Below, one piece after another: positions 44,246 to 52,909 of a DNA stretch of 64,000 bases. The stretch covers positions 28,498 to 92,497 of the forward strand of contig JBPOHK010000134.1 of assembly GCA_052035645.1 (NCBI GenBank). The letters are read 5' to 3'. Position 1 is the first letter of the stretch. Each line of letters starts with the position of its first letter. The stretch is from RPQJ01 sp052035645. GTDB lineage: Bacteria; Pseudomonadota; Gammaproteobacteria; Steroidobacterales; Steroidobacteraceae. The position numbers and the translations under genes were made by a program. The notes below the pieces were generated by a model that was not told where the DNA came from, did not search any database, and saw only the letters and a list, made by a program, of their open reading frames with translations.

Positions 44246-45052
44246 ATGGACATGCAGGCCATCCAGCAATTCCTGACCACCACCGCGACGGACGTGGGCA
44301 TCAAGATCCTCGCCGCCATCGCCTTCTGGTTCATCGGCCGCTGGCTGATCCACCGGGTCATCGACCTGATGCGCGCCGCGCTGAACCGCAACGACATCGA
44401 TCCGACGCTGGTGAAGTACCTGGGCTCGATCGTCGCGGTCGCGCTGAACATCACCCTGGTGCTCGGCATCCTCGGCTACTTCGGGATCCAGACCACCTCG
44501 TTCGCCGCGCTGCTGGCCGGCGCGGGCGTCGCCATCGGCGCCGCCTGGAGCGGCATGCTGGGCAACTTCGCCGCGGGCGCGTTCATGCTCATCCTGCGGC
44601 CGTTCAAGGTCGGCGACTTCGTCAGCATCGGCGGAATCACCGGCACGGTGCACGAGCTGGGCCTGTTCGGCACCACGATCGTCACCCCCGACAACGTGAT
44701 GACGCTGGTCGGCAACGGCAAGGTCTTCGGCGACACGGTGCAGAACTTCTCGGCGCTGCCTCACCGTCGCGTCGAGCGCACGGCACAGCTCGCCGGCAGC
44801 GTCGACCCGCTCGATGCCGTCGCGCGCTTCAAGGCGGCGGTGGCGAAGATCCCGAACGTGAAGACCGACCCGGCGCCGGAAGTGAGCCTGCTCGACATGA
44901 ACCTCGTCGGCCCGGTGATCGCCGTGCGCCCGTACGCGGCGAACGAGCACTACTGGCAGGTCTACTTCGACACCAACGAAGCGATCGTGCGCACGTGCCG
45001 GGAAGCCGGCTGGCCGGCGCCGACGCCGTCGCAGATCATCCGGCAGGGCTGA
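44246..45052 (+). CDS. Small-conductance mechanosensitive channel (MscS family)
   Basis: 268-residue MscS-like channel, which releases solutes on hypo-osmotic shock. Three N-terminal membrane helices; the pore-lining TM3 with the Gly/Ala pattern ('AALLAGAGVAIGAAWSGMLGNFAAGAFMLILRPF'); then the beta domain 'KVGDFVSIGGITGTVHELGLFGTTIVTPDNVMTLVGNGKVFGDTVQNFS'. Length is close to E. coli MscS (286). A GACGGGAGAG ribosome site precedes the ATG. A perfect 8-bp hairpin with a GACC loop at 44195-44214 lies in its 5' leader. Confidence 0.94.
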   Translation: MDMQAIQQFLTTTATDVGIKILAAIAFWFIGRWLIHRVIDLMRAALNRNDIDPTLVKYLGSIVAVALNITLVLGILGYFGIQTTSFAALLAGAGVAIGAAWSGMLGNFAAGAFMLILRPFKVGDFVSIGGITGTVHELGLFGTTIVTPDNVMTLVGNGKVFGDTVQNFSALPHRRVERTAQLAGSVDPLDAVARFKAAVAKIPNVKTDPAPEVSLLDMNLVGPVIAVRPYAANEHYWQVYFDTNEAIVRTCREAGWPAPTPSQIIRQG

Positions 45053-45067
45053 ACCTTCCGAACGAAA

Positions 45068-45099
45068 ACGCCCGGCGGACCGCGAGGTTCGCCGGGCGT
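45068..45099 (-). terminator. Intrinsic terminator, mainly for the leftward gene
   Basis: 10-bp stem ACGCCCGGCG (45068-45077) and CGCCGGGCGT (45090-45099), between two converging genes. Read leftward it is followed by TTTTCGTT, a U-run, so it ends transcription of the 45131-45556 gene. It may also serve the MscS gene. Confidence 0.75.
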
Positions 45100-45130
45100 C
45101 GTTGCGTCGGGCCGCGGGCGCGGCCGCGGC

Positions 45131-45556
45131 TCAGTCGCGTTCGATCTTGACGGAGACGCCCGCCACGCTGTTGCCGACGAGCTCGAGCGCGTAGCGCTTG
45201 CCTCCCCGGCCCTCGATGATCACGGCCTCGCCGTCGTCGCCCTCGATGTGGAAGTTCTTGGTGCCGAGCTGCGCCTTGAGCGCTTCCTTGATGGCGCGTG
45301 CCACCGCGTTTTCGCCGGTGCCCTTCTTGATGGACACCGACACCTCGTGCACGGTGCCGCCTTCCTGGGTCGTGATGCGGAAGGCGATGGTGCCGTCCGA
45401 CCCGGCGTTGTGGTTCACCTGGATCCGGTAGTCGTCCGTGTAGCTCAGCTTGGGCGCCGGTGCCGCCGGTGCCTCCGGTGCGGCCGGTGCCTGGGCCAGG
45501 GCGGTGGCTGCCGCCAGCAGCCCGGCCGCGAACATCGCCATCCGACGAATGCGCAT
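45131..45556 (-). CDS. Exported hypothetical protein
   Basis: 141-residue protein with a signal peptide (MRIRRMAMFAAGLLAAATALAQ), an Ala/Pro-rich linker (23-36) and a compact alpha/beta domain: 'RIQVNHNAGSDGTIAFRITTQEGGTVHEVSVSIKKGTGENAVARAIKEALKAQLG' and 'FHIEGDDGEAVIIEGRGGKRYALELV'. No catalytic motif or family is recognised. It is monocistronic, with its own terminator, and is probably periplasmic. Confidence 0.8.
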   Translation of the reverse strand: MRIRRMAMFAAGLLAAATALAQAPAAPEAPAAPAPKLSYTDDYRIQVNHNAGSDGTIAFRITTQEGGTVHEVSVSIKKGTGENAVARAIKEALKAQLGTKNFHIEGDDGEAVIIEGRGGKRYALELVGNSVAGVSVKIERD

Positions 45557-45645
45557 CGGTCTTCCCCTCTTCGTTGGTGTGGTTGGACGGCCGCCAGTCT
45601 AGGGCAGGTCGCCGGCGGCTGGCGAGGGCGGGGCCGGCCCGCCGG

Positions 45646-46380
45646 TCAGCGCGGCTGCCCGCCCGGGGCGGCCACGATCTCGGCCACCTTGGCCTCGATC
45701 CACTGCTGCGCGATCTCGTTGACCTCGCGGGGCGTGCGGCCCCGGGTGTCGATCGGCGGGCCGATGACGACGCGGATGGTGCCGGCCTTCTTGAGCATGC
45801 TGTGACGGCGCCAGAAGTACCCCGAGTTGTGCGCGATCGGCACCACGGGCGCGCCGGTCTCGGTGGCGAGCAGCGCGCCGCTGATGCCGTACTTGCGCGT
45901 CTGCCCCGGCGCGACGCGAGTGCCTTCCGGGTAGACGATCACGCCCATCCCGGCCGCGAGCCGCTCGCGCCCCTGCGCGACCACCTGGTTCACGGCCGAG
46001 TGGCCCGCGCTGCGGTTGATGGCTATCGGCTTGTACGTGGCGACCGCCCAGCCGACGATCGGGATCCAGATCACTTCGCGCTTCAGCAGCCAGGAGGCCG
46101 GCGGCACGACGAACATCTGCGCGAACGTGTCCCAGGTCGACGAGTGCTTCCACAGCGAGACGAACGGCTCCTTCGGAAGGTTCTCCTGGCCCTCCACCGT
46201 GTAGGTCAGGCCGCACACCACGCCCGCCAGCCACGTGAGCAGCAGCCCCCAGGTGCGCGGGATCGCGTAGCGCTGCTGGATCGACAGCGGCAGCGCCGCG
46301 GCGACCAGCACGACCACCCCGAACACGGCGGTGATCGCGACGAACAGCACGAAGTAGACGAGCGAGCGGACGTACTGCAT
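45646..46380 (-). CDS. plsC: 1-acyl-sn-glycerol-3-phosphate acyltransferase (PlsC family)
   Basis: 244-residue membrane acyltransferase that makes phosphatidic acid. An N-terminal hydrophobic helix (11-32) is followed by the HX4D catalytic motif HSSTWD (79-84), 'VVAQGRERLAAGMGVIVYPEGTR' (acyl-acceptor motif), and 'GAPVVPIAHNSGYFWRR'. It lies 8 bp after glyS on the same strand, so it may be co-transcribed with glyQ-glyS. Paralogous LPLAT proteins could have other acceptors. Confidence 0.9.
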   Translation of the reverse strand: MQYVRSLVYFVLFVAITAVFGVVVLVAAALPLSIQQRYAIPRTWGLLLTWLAGVVCGLTYTVEGQENLPKEPFVSLWKHSSTWDTFAQMFVVPPASWLLKREVIWIPIVGWAVATYKPIAINRSAGHSAVNQVVAQGRERLAAGMGVIVYPEGTRVAPGQTRKYGISGALLATETGAPVVPIAHNSGYFWRRHSMLKKAGTIRVVIGPPIDTRGRTPREVNEIAQQWIEAKVAEIVAAPGGQPR

Positions 46381-46388
46381 CCGTGCCT

Positions 46389-48518
46389 TTACCCCGGCAG
46401 CCGGGACAGGTCGGCGACGCGCATGAAGAGCCCCTGCAGCCGCTTGAGCAGCGCGAGACGATTGCCGCGCAGCGCCGCGTCGTCGGTCATCACCATCACG
46501 TCGTCGAAGAACCGGTCGACCGCCGGGCGCAGCGCAGCCAGCTGGCGCAGCGCCTGCGTGTACTCGCGGGCCGCGAACTTCGGCTCGACCTGGCGGCCCA
46601 TCGCCTCGACCTGCTCGCCGAGCACCTGCTCCGCCGGGTCGCGCAGCAGGTCGCCGTCGACGCGCTCGCTCACCGGCTCCGTCGTCTTGCGCAGGATGTT
46701 CGCAATGCGCTTGTTCGCCGCCGCGAGACTCGCCGCGTCGGGCAGGCTGAGGAACTCGCCGAGCGCGCGCAGGCGCGCGTCGAAATCGAGCGGCGAGCCG
46801 GGCCGGGTCGCGAGCACCGCGTCGAACATCTCGGCCGTGACACCGAAGCCGGGCTGGCCCTCGAGGTAGTAGGCGCGCAGGCGATCGAAAACGTACTCGT
46901 AGACATCGTCATCGAGCTTCGCGGCATCGACCGCCGGCGCCGCCTGGCCGCGCTCCGCGGCCACGCGGGCGATGTCGGTCGCCGCGCCACGCACCGCGAC
47001 GGCGATCAGCGCGCGAAAGTCGAGGTCGAGCCGGCGCTCGATCGCGATGCGCAGCAGGCCGAGCGCGGCGCGGCGCAGGCCGAACGGGTCGCGCGTGCCG
47101 GACGGCTTCTGGCCGATCGCGAAGATGCCGGCCACCGTGTCGAGCTTGTCCGCGATGGACACCGCCATGCCGGTGCGCGTCTCGGGCAGCGTGTCGCCCG
47201 CGAATCGCGGCAGGTATTGCTCCTGCTGTGCCTCGCAGACGTCGGACGGCTCGCCATCGTGCTGCGCGTAGTAGCGGCCCATCAGGCCCTGCAGCTCGGG
47301 GAACTCGCCGACCATGGAGGTGATGAGGTCGCACTTCGACAGCTGGGCCGCGCGGTCGGCGAGCCGCGGGTCGCCACCGATGGACTGCGCGATCGCCACG
47401 GCGAGGCGGCGCACCCGCTCGGTCTTGTCGTGCAGCGAACCCAGCTGCGCCTGGAACATCACCTTGCGCAGCGCGTCACTGCGCGCGTCGAGCCGCTGCT
47501 TGCGGTCGGTGGTCCAGAAGAAATCGGCATCGGAGAGGCGCGGGCGCACCACCCGCTCGTTGCCCGCGACCACCTGGGCCGGGTCGCGGCTCTCGATGTT
47601 CGACACCGTGACGAACCACGGCATCAGCGCGCCGTCGGCATCGCGCACGGGGAAGTACCGCTGGTGGTCCTGCATCGTCGCGATCGGCACCTCGGGCGGC
47701 AGCTCGAGGAAGCGGATGTCGAAGCGGCCGGCGAGCGGCACCGGCCACTCCACCAGCGCGGTCACCTCGTCGAGCAGCGCGTCGTCGATGACGGCCACGC
47801 CGCCGAGGCGCTGCGCGGTCGCGACCACGCCCTGGCGGATGGCCTCGCGCCGTTCGTGGATGTCGACCAGCACCTTGCCGCGCTGGTGCAGCGCCTTGAC
47901 GTACGCGGCCGGACTCGCGATGCGGATGCCGCGCGGCGACATGAACCGGTGGCCATAGGTGAGGTTCGACGCGGCGACGCCGAGCACCGCGGCATCCACC
48001 ACGTCCTTGCCGAACAGCATCAGCACCCAGTGCACCGGCCGCACGAACTGCGCGTCGCCGTCGCCCCAGCGCATGCGCCGGGCGATCGGCAGCGCGTCGA
48101 GCGACGCCTGCACGATCCCGGGCAGCAGGCCGAGCGTGCGGGCGCCGGCTTCCGTGCCACGGTGGACGAGCCACGCGCCCTTCGGCGTCTCGAGCTTCTC
48201 GAGCGCCGCGACCTCGACGCCGCAACCCCTGGCGAACGCGAAGGCCGCCTGCGTGGGCGCACCCTGCGCGTCGAACGCGGCCTTGAGCGGCGGGCCGCGC
48301 TTTTCGATCGGCCGGTCGGGCTGCTGCTCGATCAGCCGGCGCACGCGCACGGCGAGCCGGCGCGGTGTTGCGTAGTGCTCGACGCCCTTGTGCGCCAGGC
48401 CCGCGTCGGCGAGGCCCCGGGCGATGCCGTCCGCGAAGGCCGCGGCGAGCGTGAGCAGCGACTTCGGCGGCAGCTCCTCGGTGCCGATCTCGACCAGGAA
48501 ATCGCGGGAGGCGCTCAT
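46389..48518 (-). CDS. glyS: Glycyl-tRNA synthetase beta subunit
   Basis: 709-residue beta subunit of the alpha2-beta2 glycyl-tRNA synthetase. N-terminal MSASRDFLVEIGTEELPPKS is the family hallmark. Further matches are 'HYATPRRLAVRV', 'FRPVHW'-like 'FVRPVHWVLMLFG', 'TMQDHQRYFPV', 'ANERVVRPRLSDADFFWTTDR'-type text and an HD-like 'KCDLITSMVGEFPELQGLMGRYYA'. The start ATG overlaps the glyQ stop (ATGA), so the two are translationally coupled. Confidence 0.98.
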   Translation of the reverse strand: MSASRDFLVEIGTEELPPKSLLTLAAAFADGIARGLADAGLAHKGVEHYATPRRLAVRVRRLIEQQPDRPIEKRGPPLKAAFDAQGAPTQAAFAFARGCGVEVAALEKLETPKGAWLVHRGTEAGARTLGLLPGIVQASLDALPIARRMRWGDGDAQFVRPVHWVLMLFGKDVVDAAVLGVAASNLTYGHRFMSPRGIRIASPAAYVKALHQRGKVLVDIHERREAIRQGVVATAQRLGGVAVIDDALLDEVTALVEWPVPLAGRFDIRFLELPPEVPIATMQDHQRYFPVRDADGALMPWFVTVSNIESRDPAQVVAGNERVVRPRLSDADFFWTTDRKQRLDARSDALRKVMFQAQLGSLHDKTERVRRLAVAIAQSIGGDPRLADRAAQLSKCDLITSMVGEFPELQGLMGRYYAQHDGEPSDVCEAQQEQYLPRFAGDTLPETRTGMAVSIADKLDTVAGIFAIGQKPSGTRDPFGLRRAALGLLRIAIERRLDLDFRALIAVAVRGAATDIARVAAERGQAAPAVDAAKLDDDVYEYVFDRLRAYYLEGQPGFGVTAEMFDAVLATRPGSPLDFDARLRALGEFLSLPDAASLAAANKRIANILRKTTEPVSERVDGDLLRDPAEQVLGEQVEAMGRQVEPKFAAREYTQALRQLAALRPAVDRFFDDVMVMTDDAALRGNRLALLKRLQGLFMRVADLSRLPG

Positions 48519-49546
48519 GCCAGGCCTCCCTTGCCGAGACCCTTCTCCGGCAACGGTGGATCCACGCGCGGGACGGCAGGCTGGACTGCAGCGGGGACTG
48601 TCCCCAACGGGGACTGTCCCCTCTCTGCAGTCCCGGCTGCAGTCCGATTCAGCATGGGGAAGCCCAGGACCTCGCGGCTGGCGTAGTACGCCTCGGCCAC
48701 GCCGCGCGCGAGCGCGCGCACGCGCAGGATGTAGCGCTGGCGCTCGGTCACCGAGATCGCCTTGCGCGCGTCGAGCAGGTTGAAGGTGTGCGAGCTCTTC
48801 AGCATGCGCTCGTAGGCGGGCAGCGCGAGCTTCGCCGCCAGCATCCGCTGGCACTCCTTCTCATGCGCGTCGAACTGGCGGAACAGCTCGTCGACGTCGG
48901 CCAGCTCGAAGTTGTACTTCGACTGTTCCACCTCGTTCTGGTGGTACACGTCGCCGTAGGTCATGCGGCCGAGCGGGCCGTCGGTCCACACGAGGTCGAA
49001 GACGCTCTCGACGCCCTGCAGGTACATCGCGAGGCGCTCGAGGCCGTAGGTGATCTCGCCCATCACGGGCCGGCAGTCGAGCCCGCCCACCTGCTGGAAG
49101 TAGGTGAACTGGGTGACCTCCATGCCGTTCAGCCAGATCTCCCAGCCGAGGCCCCAGGCGCCGAGCGTCGGCGATTCCCAGTTGTCCTCGACCAGGCGGA
49201 TGTCGTGCACCAGCGGATCGATGCCCACGGCGCGCAGCGAGCCGAGGTAGAGGTCGATGAAGTCCGGCGGCGAGGGTTTGATGACCACCTGGTACTGGTA
49301 GTAGTGCTGCAGCCGGAACGGGTTGTCGCCATAGCGGCCGTCGGTCGGCCGGCGCGAGGGCTGCACGTAGGCCGCCGTCCAGGGCTCGGGCCCGACGGCG
49401 CGCAGGAAGGTGGCCGTGTGGAACGTGCCCGCGCCCACCTCCATGTCGTAGGGCTGCAGGATCGCGCAGCCGCGATCCGCCCAGTAGCGCTGCAGGGTCA
49501 GGATCAGGTCCTGGAAGGTCTTGGGCGGGGAGGAGACTTTGGCCAT
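48515..49546 (-). CDS. glyQ: Glycyl-tRNA synthetase alpha subunit with repeat-derived C-terminal extension
   Basis: Alpha subunit of glycyl-tRNA synthetase, starting MAKVSSPPKTFQDLILTLQRYW at the ATG at 49546. It contains 'GRYGDNPFRLQHYYQYQVVIKPSP', 'DNWESPTLGAWGLGWEIWLNGMEVTQFTYFQQVGG' and 'YASREVLGFPMLN', where normal GlyQ (about 303 residues in E. coli) nearly ends. Here the frame continues for about 42 extra residues, to 343, reading through a palindromic repeat (48583-48645) into the glyS start. The tail ('GTAERGQSPLGTVPAAV..' rich in Gly/Pro/Ala) has no family similarity. The ATGA overlap with glyS is kept. Confidence 0.96.
   Translation of the reverse strand: MAKVSSPPKTFQDLILTLQRYWADRGCAILQPYDMEVGAGTFHTATFLRAVGPEPWTAAYVQPSRRPTDGRYGDNPFRLQHYYQYQVVIKPSPPDFIDLYLGSLRAVGIDPLVHDIRLVEDNWESPTLGAWGLGWEIWLNGMEVTQFTYFQQVGGLDCRPVMGEITYGLERLAMYLQGVESVFDLVWTDGPLGRMTYGDVYHQNEVEQSKYNFELADVDELFRQFDAHEKECQRMLAAKLALPAYERMLKSSHTFNLLDARKAISVTERQRYILRVRALARGVAEAYYASREVLGFPMLNRTAAGTAERGQSPLGTVPAAVQPAVPRVDPPLPEKGLGKGGLA
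48583..48645. repeat. Palindromic repeat, copy 4, inside the glyQ 3' coding end
   Basis: Two tandem GGGGACTGTCCCC units (48593-48605 and 48609-48621) separated by AAC, exactly the reverse complement of the core of copy 1. They are flanked by inverted GGACTGCAG (48583-48591) and CTGCAGTCC (48625-48633), with a further CTGCAGTCC at 48637-48645. It lies wholly within the glyQ frame. Confidence 0.85.
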
Positions 49547-49658
49547 CGGGCGTCCGGCGTCGGTTCGCGGCAAGGGCGCGAAGTATAGCGAACGCACCCC
49601 CGCACCCACCGGCAGACGGCGCCCCGGCGCCGTGGCAGGATCGCCGGCGGAGGACCCC

Positions 49659-50084
49659 ATGAGCACCGGCCACGACCCCATCGACCGCTTCCTGGCATCA
49701 CCTGCGTTCGGCGTGGCGGGCGCCTCGCCGCGCCGGCACAAGTACGGCAACAAGGTGCTTCGCTGTTACCAGCAGGCGGGGCGACGGGCCATTCCCGTGA
49801 ACCCGCGCGAGACCGAGATCGAGGGAGCGGCGTGCGTGCTGGACGTGCTGCACCTGCCGGACGACGTGCAGAGCCTCTCGGTGATCACGCCACCGGCCGT
49901 CACCGAGCGGGTGGTGGAGCAGGCAATCGCGAAGGGGATCCGCAACGTCTGGATGCAGCCGGGGGCGGAGAGCGAGGCCGCCGTCGAGGCCTGCCGGAGG
50001 GCCGGCATCAACGTGATCGCGGACGGCAGCTGCGTGCTGGTCGTGCTCGGCTACCGCGAGAGTCCCCTGGAATCAATTGAATAG
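49659..50084 (+). CDS. CoA-binding domain protein (YccU-like)
   Basis: 141-residue single-domain protein of the CoA_binding_2 family (Rossmann-like fold, as in succinyl-CoA synthetase alpha): 'AFGVAGASPRRHKYGNKVLRCYQQAGRRAIPVNPRETEIEG', 'SVITPPAVTERVVEQAIAKGIRNVWMQPGAESEAAVEACRRAGINVIADGSCVLV'. Function unknown. The start is the ATG at 49659 with GGAGGA upstream. It is divergent from glyQ. Confidence 0.88.
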   Translation: MSTGHDPIDRFLASPAFGVAGASPRRHKYGNKVLRCYQQAGRRAIPVNPRETEIEGAACVLDVLHLPDDVQSLSVITPPAVTERVVEQAIAKGIRNVWMQPGAESEAAVEACRRAGINVIADGSCVLVVLGYRESPLESIE

Positions 50085-50137
50085 AAATAATACATAAATT
50101 TGCCTGACTGTAGACTTACCCACCCCAGATATTTCAA

Positions 50138-50653
50138 TCAGGGTTGATTAACAGACTGTGGCCCTGCCGCCCGCTGGCGCACCACCAGCGTTCGCGCCAG
50201 CTTGTCGTGCCAGCCCTGCTTGCGGGCGTCCCAGCCGACCCAGAAGAACCCGAGCCCGAGCGAGAAGAACCCGACGTAGTAGCCGAGGTAGCGGAGCAGC
50301 AGCTGGCCGGCCGAGGGCTTGCCGAGCGTGGTGGCGTCGACGATGCGCGCCCGGATGAGCATCTTGCCGGGCGTCGCCTGCCGCGCGAGCCAGAACACCA
50401 GGACGACCGCCGCCGGCACGACGTAGTCGAGCAGCACGTCGACCGGACCGCTCGGTTTCAGCGTCTCGAGCAGCAGTCCGGCCGCCAGCTCCGGGTTCGC
50501 GATCGCGCGGCCGAGGTCCAGCGGCACGGGCCGGCGGTACACGGCGTCGACGAGCGGCGTCAGCAGGAACGAGCTCAGCAGCATGTCGATCACGCTCGCC
50601 CCGGCGCGCGGCCAGAAGCCAACGTACTCGACCGCGGCAACAGGTTCGGTCAC
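50138..50653 (-). CDS. RDD family membrane protein
   Basis: 171-residue membrane protein with the RDD domain: 'VGFWPRAGASVIDMLLSSFLLTPLV' (Arg and Asp of the motif), a central hydrophobic helix 'VVPAAVVLVFWLARQATPGKMLIRARIVDATTLGKPS' and 'GYYVGFFSLGLGFFWVGWDARKQGWHDKLARTLVV'. Role unknown; some RDD proteins are ion exchangers. The GTG at 50653 with GAGG 8 bp upstream is chosen over a longer frame without similarity. The 53-bp gap before the CoA-binding gene is AT-rich. Confidence 0.85.
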   Translation of the reverse strand: MTEPVAAVEYVGFWPRAGASVIDMLLSSFLLTPLVDAVYRRPVPLDLGRAIANPELAAGLLLETLKPSGPVDVLLDYVVPAAVVLVFWLARQATPGKMLIRARIVDATTLGKPSAGQLLLRYLGYYVGFFSLGLGFFWVGWDARKQGWHDKLARTLVVRQRAAGPQSVNQP

Positions 50654-50834
50654 GGGGCACCTCGCGGTCCGGGAGCGGTCGATGGTACGCCCGCCGGGCG
50701 GGTGAACCCGTGGTCCCGGCTGTGCACGGCGGCCAATCGCGTGACGCGACCGGCGCCGAGAGTACGTCGCGCAAGGCCGCAAGGGCACAGGCGAGGCCGA
50801 CCGGACGGTGTACGGCAGCCTGTAGCGCGGCGGC

Positions 50835-51809
50835 TCAGGGCTGGATCAGCACCTTGCCGATGGCGCGGCGCTCGAACACGTGCTTGAGCGCCGCGACGGC
50901 GTCCGCCAGCGGATAGCGGGCCGAGACCACCGGCCGCAGCCGGCCTTGCTTCAGCCAGCCCGCGAGTTCGGCGAGCTCCTGCGCGCCGCGCTTCGGCTCG
51001 CGCTTCATGAAGTCGCCCCAGAACACGCCCACGATCGAACAGCCCTTCAGCAGCACGAGTTTGAGCGGAATCTTGGGTATCTCGCCGGCCGCGAAGCCGA
51101 CGACCAGGAAGCGGCCGCCCCAGCCGGTCGAGCGCAGCGCCGGTTCGGAATACGGGCCGCCGACCGGATCTACCACGACGTCGACGCCCTTGCCGCCGGT
51201 GATCTGCTTGAGGCGCTCGCGCAGGTCCTCCTTCGTGTAGTCGATCAGGTGGTCCGCACCGCAGCCCTGCGCGGCCTGCAGCTTCTCCGCGCTCGAGGCC
51301 GCCGCGATCACCGTGGCGCCCGCGATCTTCCCCAGCTCGATGGAGGCCGTGCCGACCCCGCCACCGGCGCCCAGCACGAGCAGGGTTTCGCCGGCTTTCA
51401 GCTGCGCGCGGTCGCTGAGTGCGTGGTGCATGGTGCCGTAGGTCGTCGGCAGGCAGGCCGCCAGTGCCGGGTCGATCGCCGGATCGAGCGGCATCGCGCT
51501 GCGCGCATCGAGCACCACCTGCTCGGCGAACGCGCCGAGTGAGGCCATGCCGGCGACGGTCGTGCCTGGCTTCAGGTGCGTCACACCCTCGCCGACGGCG
51601 AGCACGGTGCCCGCGATCTCGTGGCCCGGCGTGAACGGCAGGGCCGGCTTGACCTGGTACTTGCCGAGCACGGTCAGCGCGTCCGGGTAGTTCACCGACG
51701 CCGTCTGCACCCGCACCACGACCTGGCCGGGGCCTGGCGTCGGGTCGGGCACGTCCGTCACCACGAGGTCGTCGAGCGGGCCGAAGGCCTGGCAGAGGAG
51801 AGCTTTCAT
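50835..51809 (-). CDS. Zinc-independent NADPH:quinone oxidoreductase family protein (MDR)
   Basis: 324-residue medium-chain dehydrogenase/reductase of the quinone-reductase group: 'MKALLCQAFGPLDDLVVTDVPDPTPGPGQVVVRVQTASVNYPD', 'PFTPGHEIAGTVLAVG', the nucleotide-binding 'LLVLGAGGGVGTASIELGKIAGATVIA', 'DPVGGPYSEPALRSTGWGGRFLVVGFAAG'. The Cys ligands of zinc alcohol dehydrogenases are absent. Likely reduces quinones or enones with NADPH; acryloyl-CoA or enoyl reductase roles are possible. It diverges from a TetR regulator across 133 bp. The 181 bp upstream of the RDD gene hold nothing I can identify. Confidence 0.9.
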   Translation of the reverse strand: MKALLCQAFGPLDDLVVTDVPDPTPGPGQVVVRVQTASVNYPDALTVLGKYQVKPALPFTPGHEIAGTVLAVGEGVTHLKPGTTVAGMASLGAFAEQVVLDARSAMPLDPAIDPALAACLPTTYGTMHHALSDRAQLKAGETLLVLGAGGGVGTASIELGKIAGATVIAAASSAEKLQAAQGCGADHLIDYTKEDLRERLKQITGGKGVDVVVDPVGGPYSEPALRSTGWGGRFLVVGFAAGEIPKIPLKLVLLKGCSIVGVFWGDFMKREPKRGAQELAELAGWLKQGRLRPVVSARYPLADAVAALKHVFERRAIGKVLIQP

Positions 51810-51942
51810 TCTTGTGCGCCACACGCGGTCGTCGCCGCGAACGTCGGTCTTCCCCGACGCCGCGTCGTCGTCGGCATGCTCCGGAGTGAGTTGAAACCGT
51901 GCGAAGTATGACAGGCTCCCGACCTGTCGCCATAATCCCCGC

Positions 51943-52665
51943 GTGGCAGGCAAGACGGTTCAGCGCAAGGCAGTTTCGTCGCGGTCGCGGCGAAGGATCG
52001 CAACAGAGTTGCAGCTGCGTCGCGTACCTCAGCAGACGCGCGGGCAGGAGACCTTCGACCTCATCCTGGCGACGACCGGCGAGTTGTTGCAGGCGCGAGG
52101 CACCGACGCCATCACGACCAATCTCATCGCGAAGTCGGCCGGCGTCAACGTCGCCACGCTCTACCAGTATTTTCCGAACAAGCGCGCGATCCTGGTCGAG
52201 CTGTTCACGCGTCAGGCGGGTCGGCGCAAGCAGGCGATCGAGACCGCCTTCCAGCGCGGGCTGCAGGTCGACGGCGACTGGCGAGCAGGCATCGTGTCGG
52301 CCATCGACGCCGGCCATGCGATCCGCCGCGACGAGACAGGATCGCTCGCCCTCGGCCAGGCGATGCGTTCCCGTCCCGAACTGCTCGAATACGACCGTGC
52401 CGAAGCGCGTGAACTCGCCCAGTGGCTCGCGTCCGAGTTGCTGCGCAATGCGGCGCGCTCGCGATCGGAGGCGGAACTGGTCGCCCGCTGCACGATCGAG
52501 GCCGTGCGTGCACTGCTGGATCTTGCCCAGTTCGACGACTCGTTCGACGAGAAGCGCCTCCTTCAGCAGGCGCGTGAGCTCGCGATCCGCTTCCTCCAGC
52601 CGTACTTCGAACGGGCGCCGGCATCGCGCGTGCGCCGCTCAGGCACGGGACGGCGGGCGGACTGA
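51943..52665 (+). CDS. TetR-family transcriptional regulator
   Basis: 240-residue repressor with the N-terminal TetR HTH 'QETFDLILATTGELLQARGTDAITTNLIAKSAGVNVATLYQYFPNKRAILVELF' (about 35-88) after a basic leader, and a helical ligand domain. Start GTG at 51943. It diverges from the quinone reductase gene, its likely target. Confidence 0.88.
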   Translation: MAGKTVQRKAVSSRSRRRIATELQLRRVPQQTRGQETFDLILATTGELLQARGTDAITTNLIAKSAGVNVATLYQYFPNKRAILVELFTRQAGRRKQAIETAFQRGLQVDGDWRAGIVSAIDAGHAIRRDETGSLALGQAMRSRPELLEYDRAEARELAQWLASELLRNAARSRSEAELVARCTIEAVRALLDLAQFDDSFDEKRLLQQARELAIRFLQPYFERAPASRVRRSGTGRRAD

Positions 52666-52833
52666 AGAAAGCCGGCGACGATTCGCCCGGGCGCGTGTGG
52701 CGACACGAAAACGAGAACCCCGTCACACTTTGTCGTGCGAATGGTTCGCAGCCCCCATTCGGGGGTGTCGCTTATCCTTACAGCGCGCGCTGCTTCTGTA
52801 TCGCAACTGGCTGTAATCGCAGCGAATTTCATG

Positions 52834-52850
52834 TTGGCACGCGACTTGCT
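52834..52850 (+). promoter_or_regulatory. Sigma-54 promoter of the PEP-CTERM gene
   Basis: TTGGCACGCGACTTGCT at 52834-52850 fits the RpoN consensus TTGGCACG-N4-TTGCW without a mismatch, with GG and GC spaced correctly (52836-52837 and 52848-52849). It lies 60 bp upstream of the PEP-CTERM start codon. Upstream, an inverted repeat TGCGAA-TGG-TTCGCA (52736-52750) is a candidate enhancer-binding site. Confidence 0.88.
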
Positions 52851-52909
52851 TTTTGTCTGGCAAGAGCATCGCCGATGGCGACGCGAACAGAGTCCCGAGG
52901 ATCGTGGAA

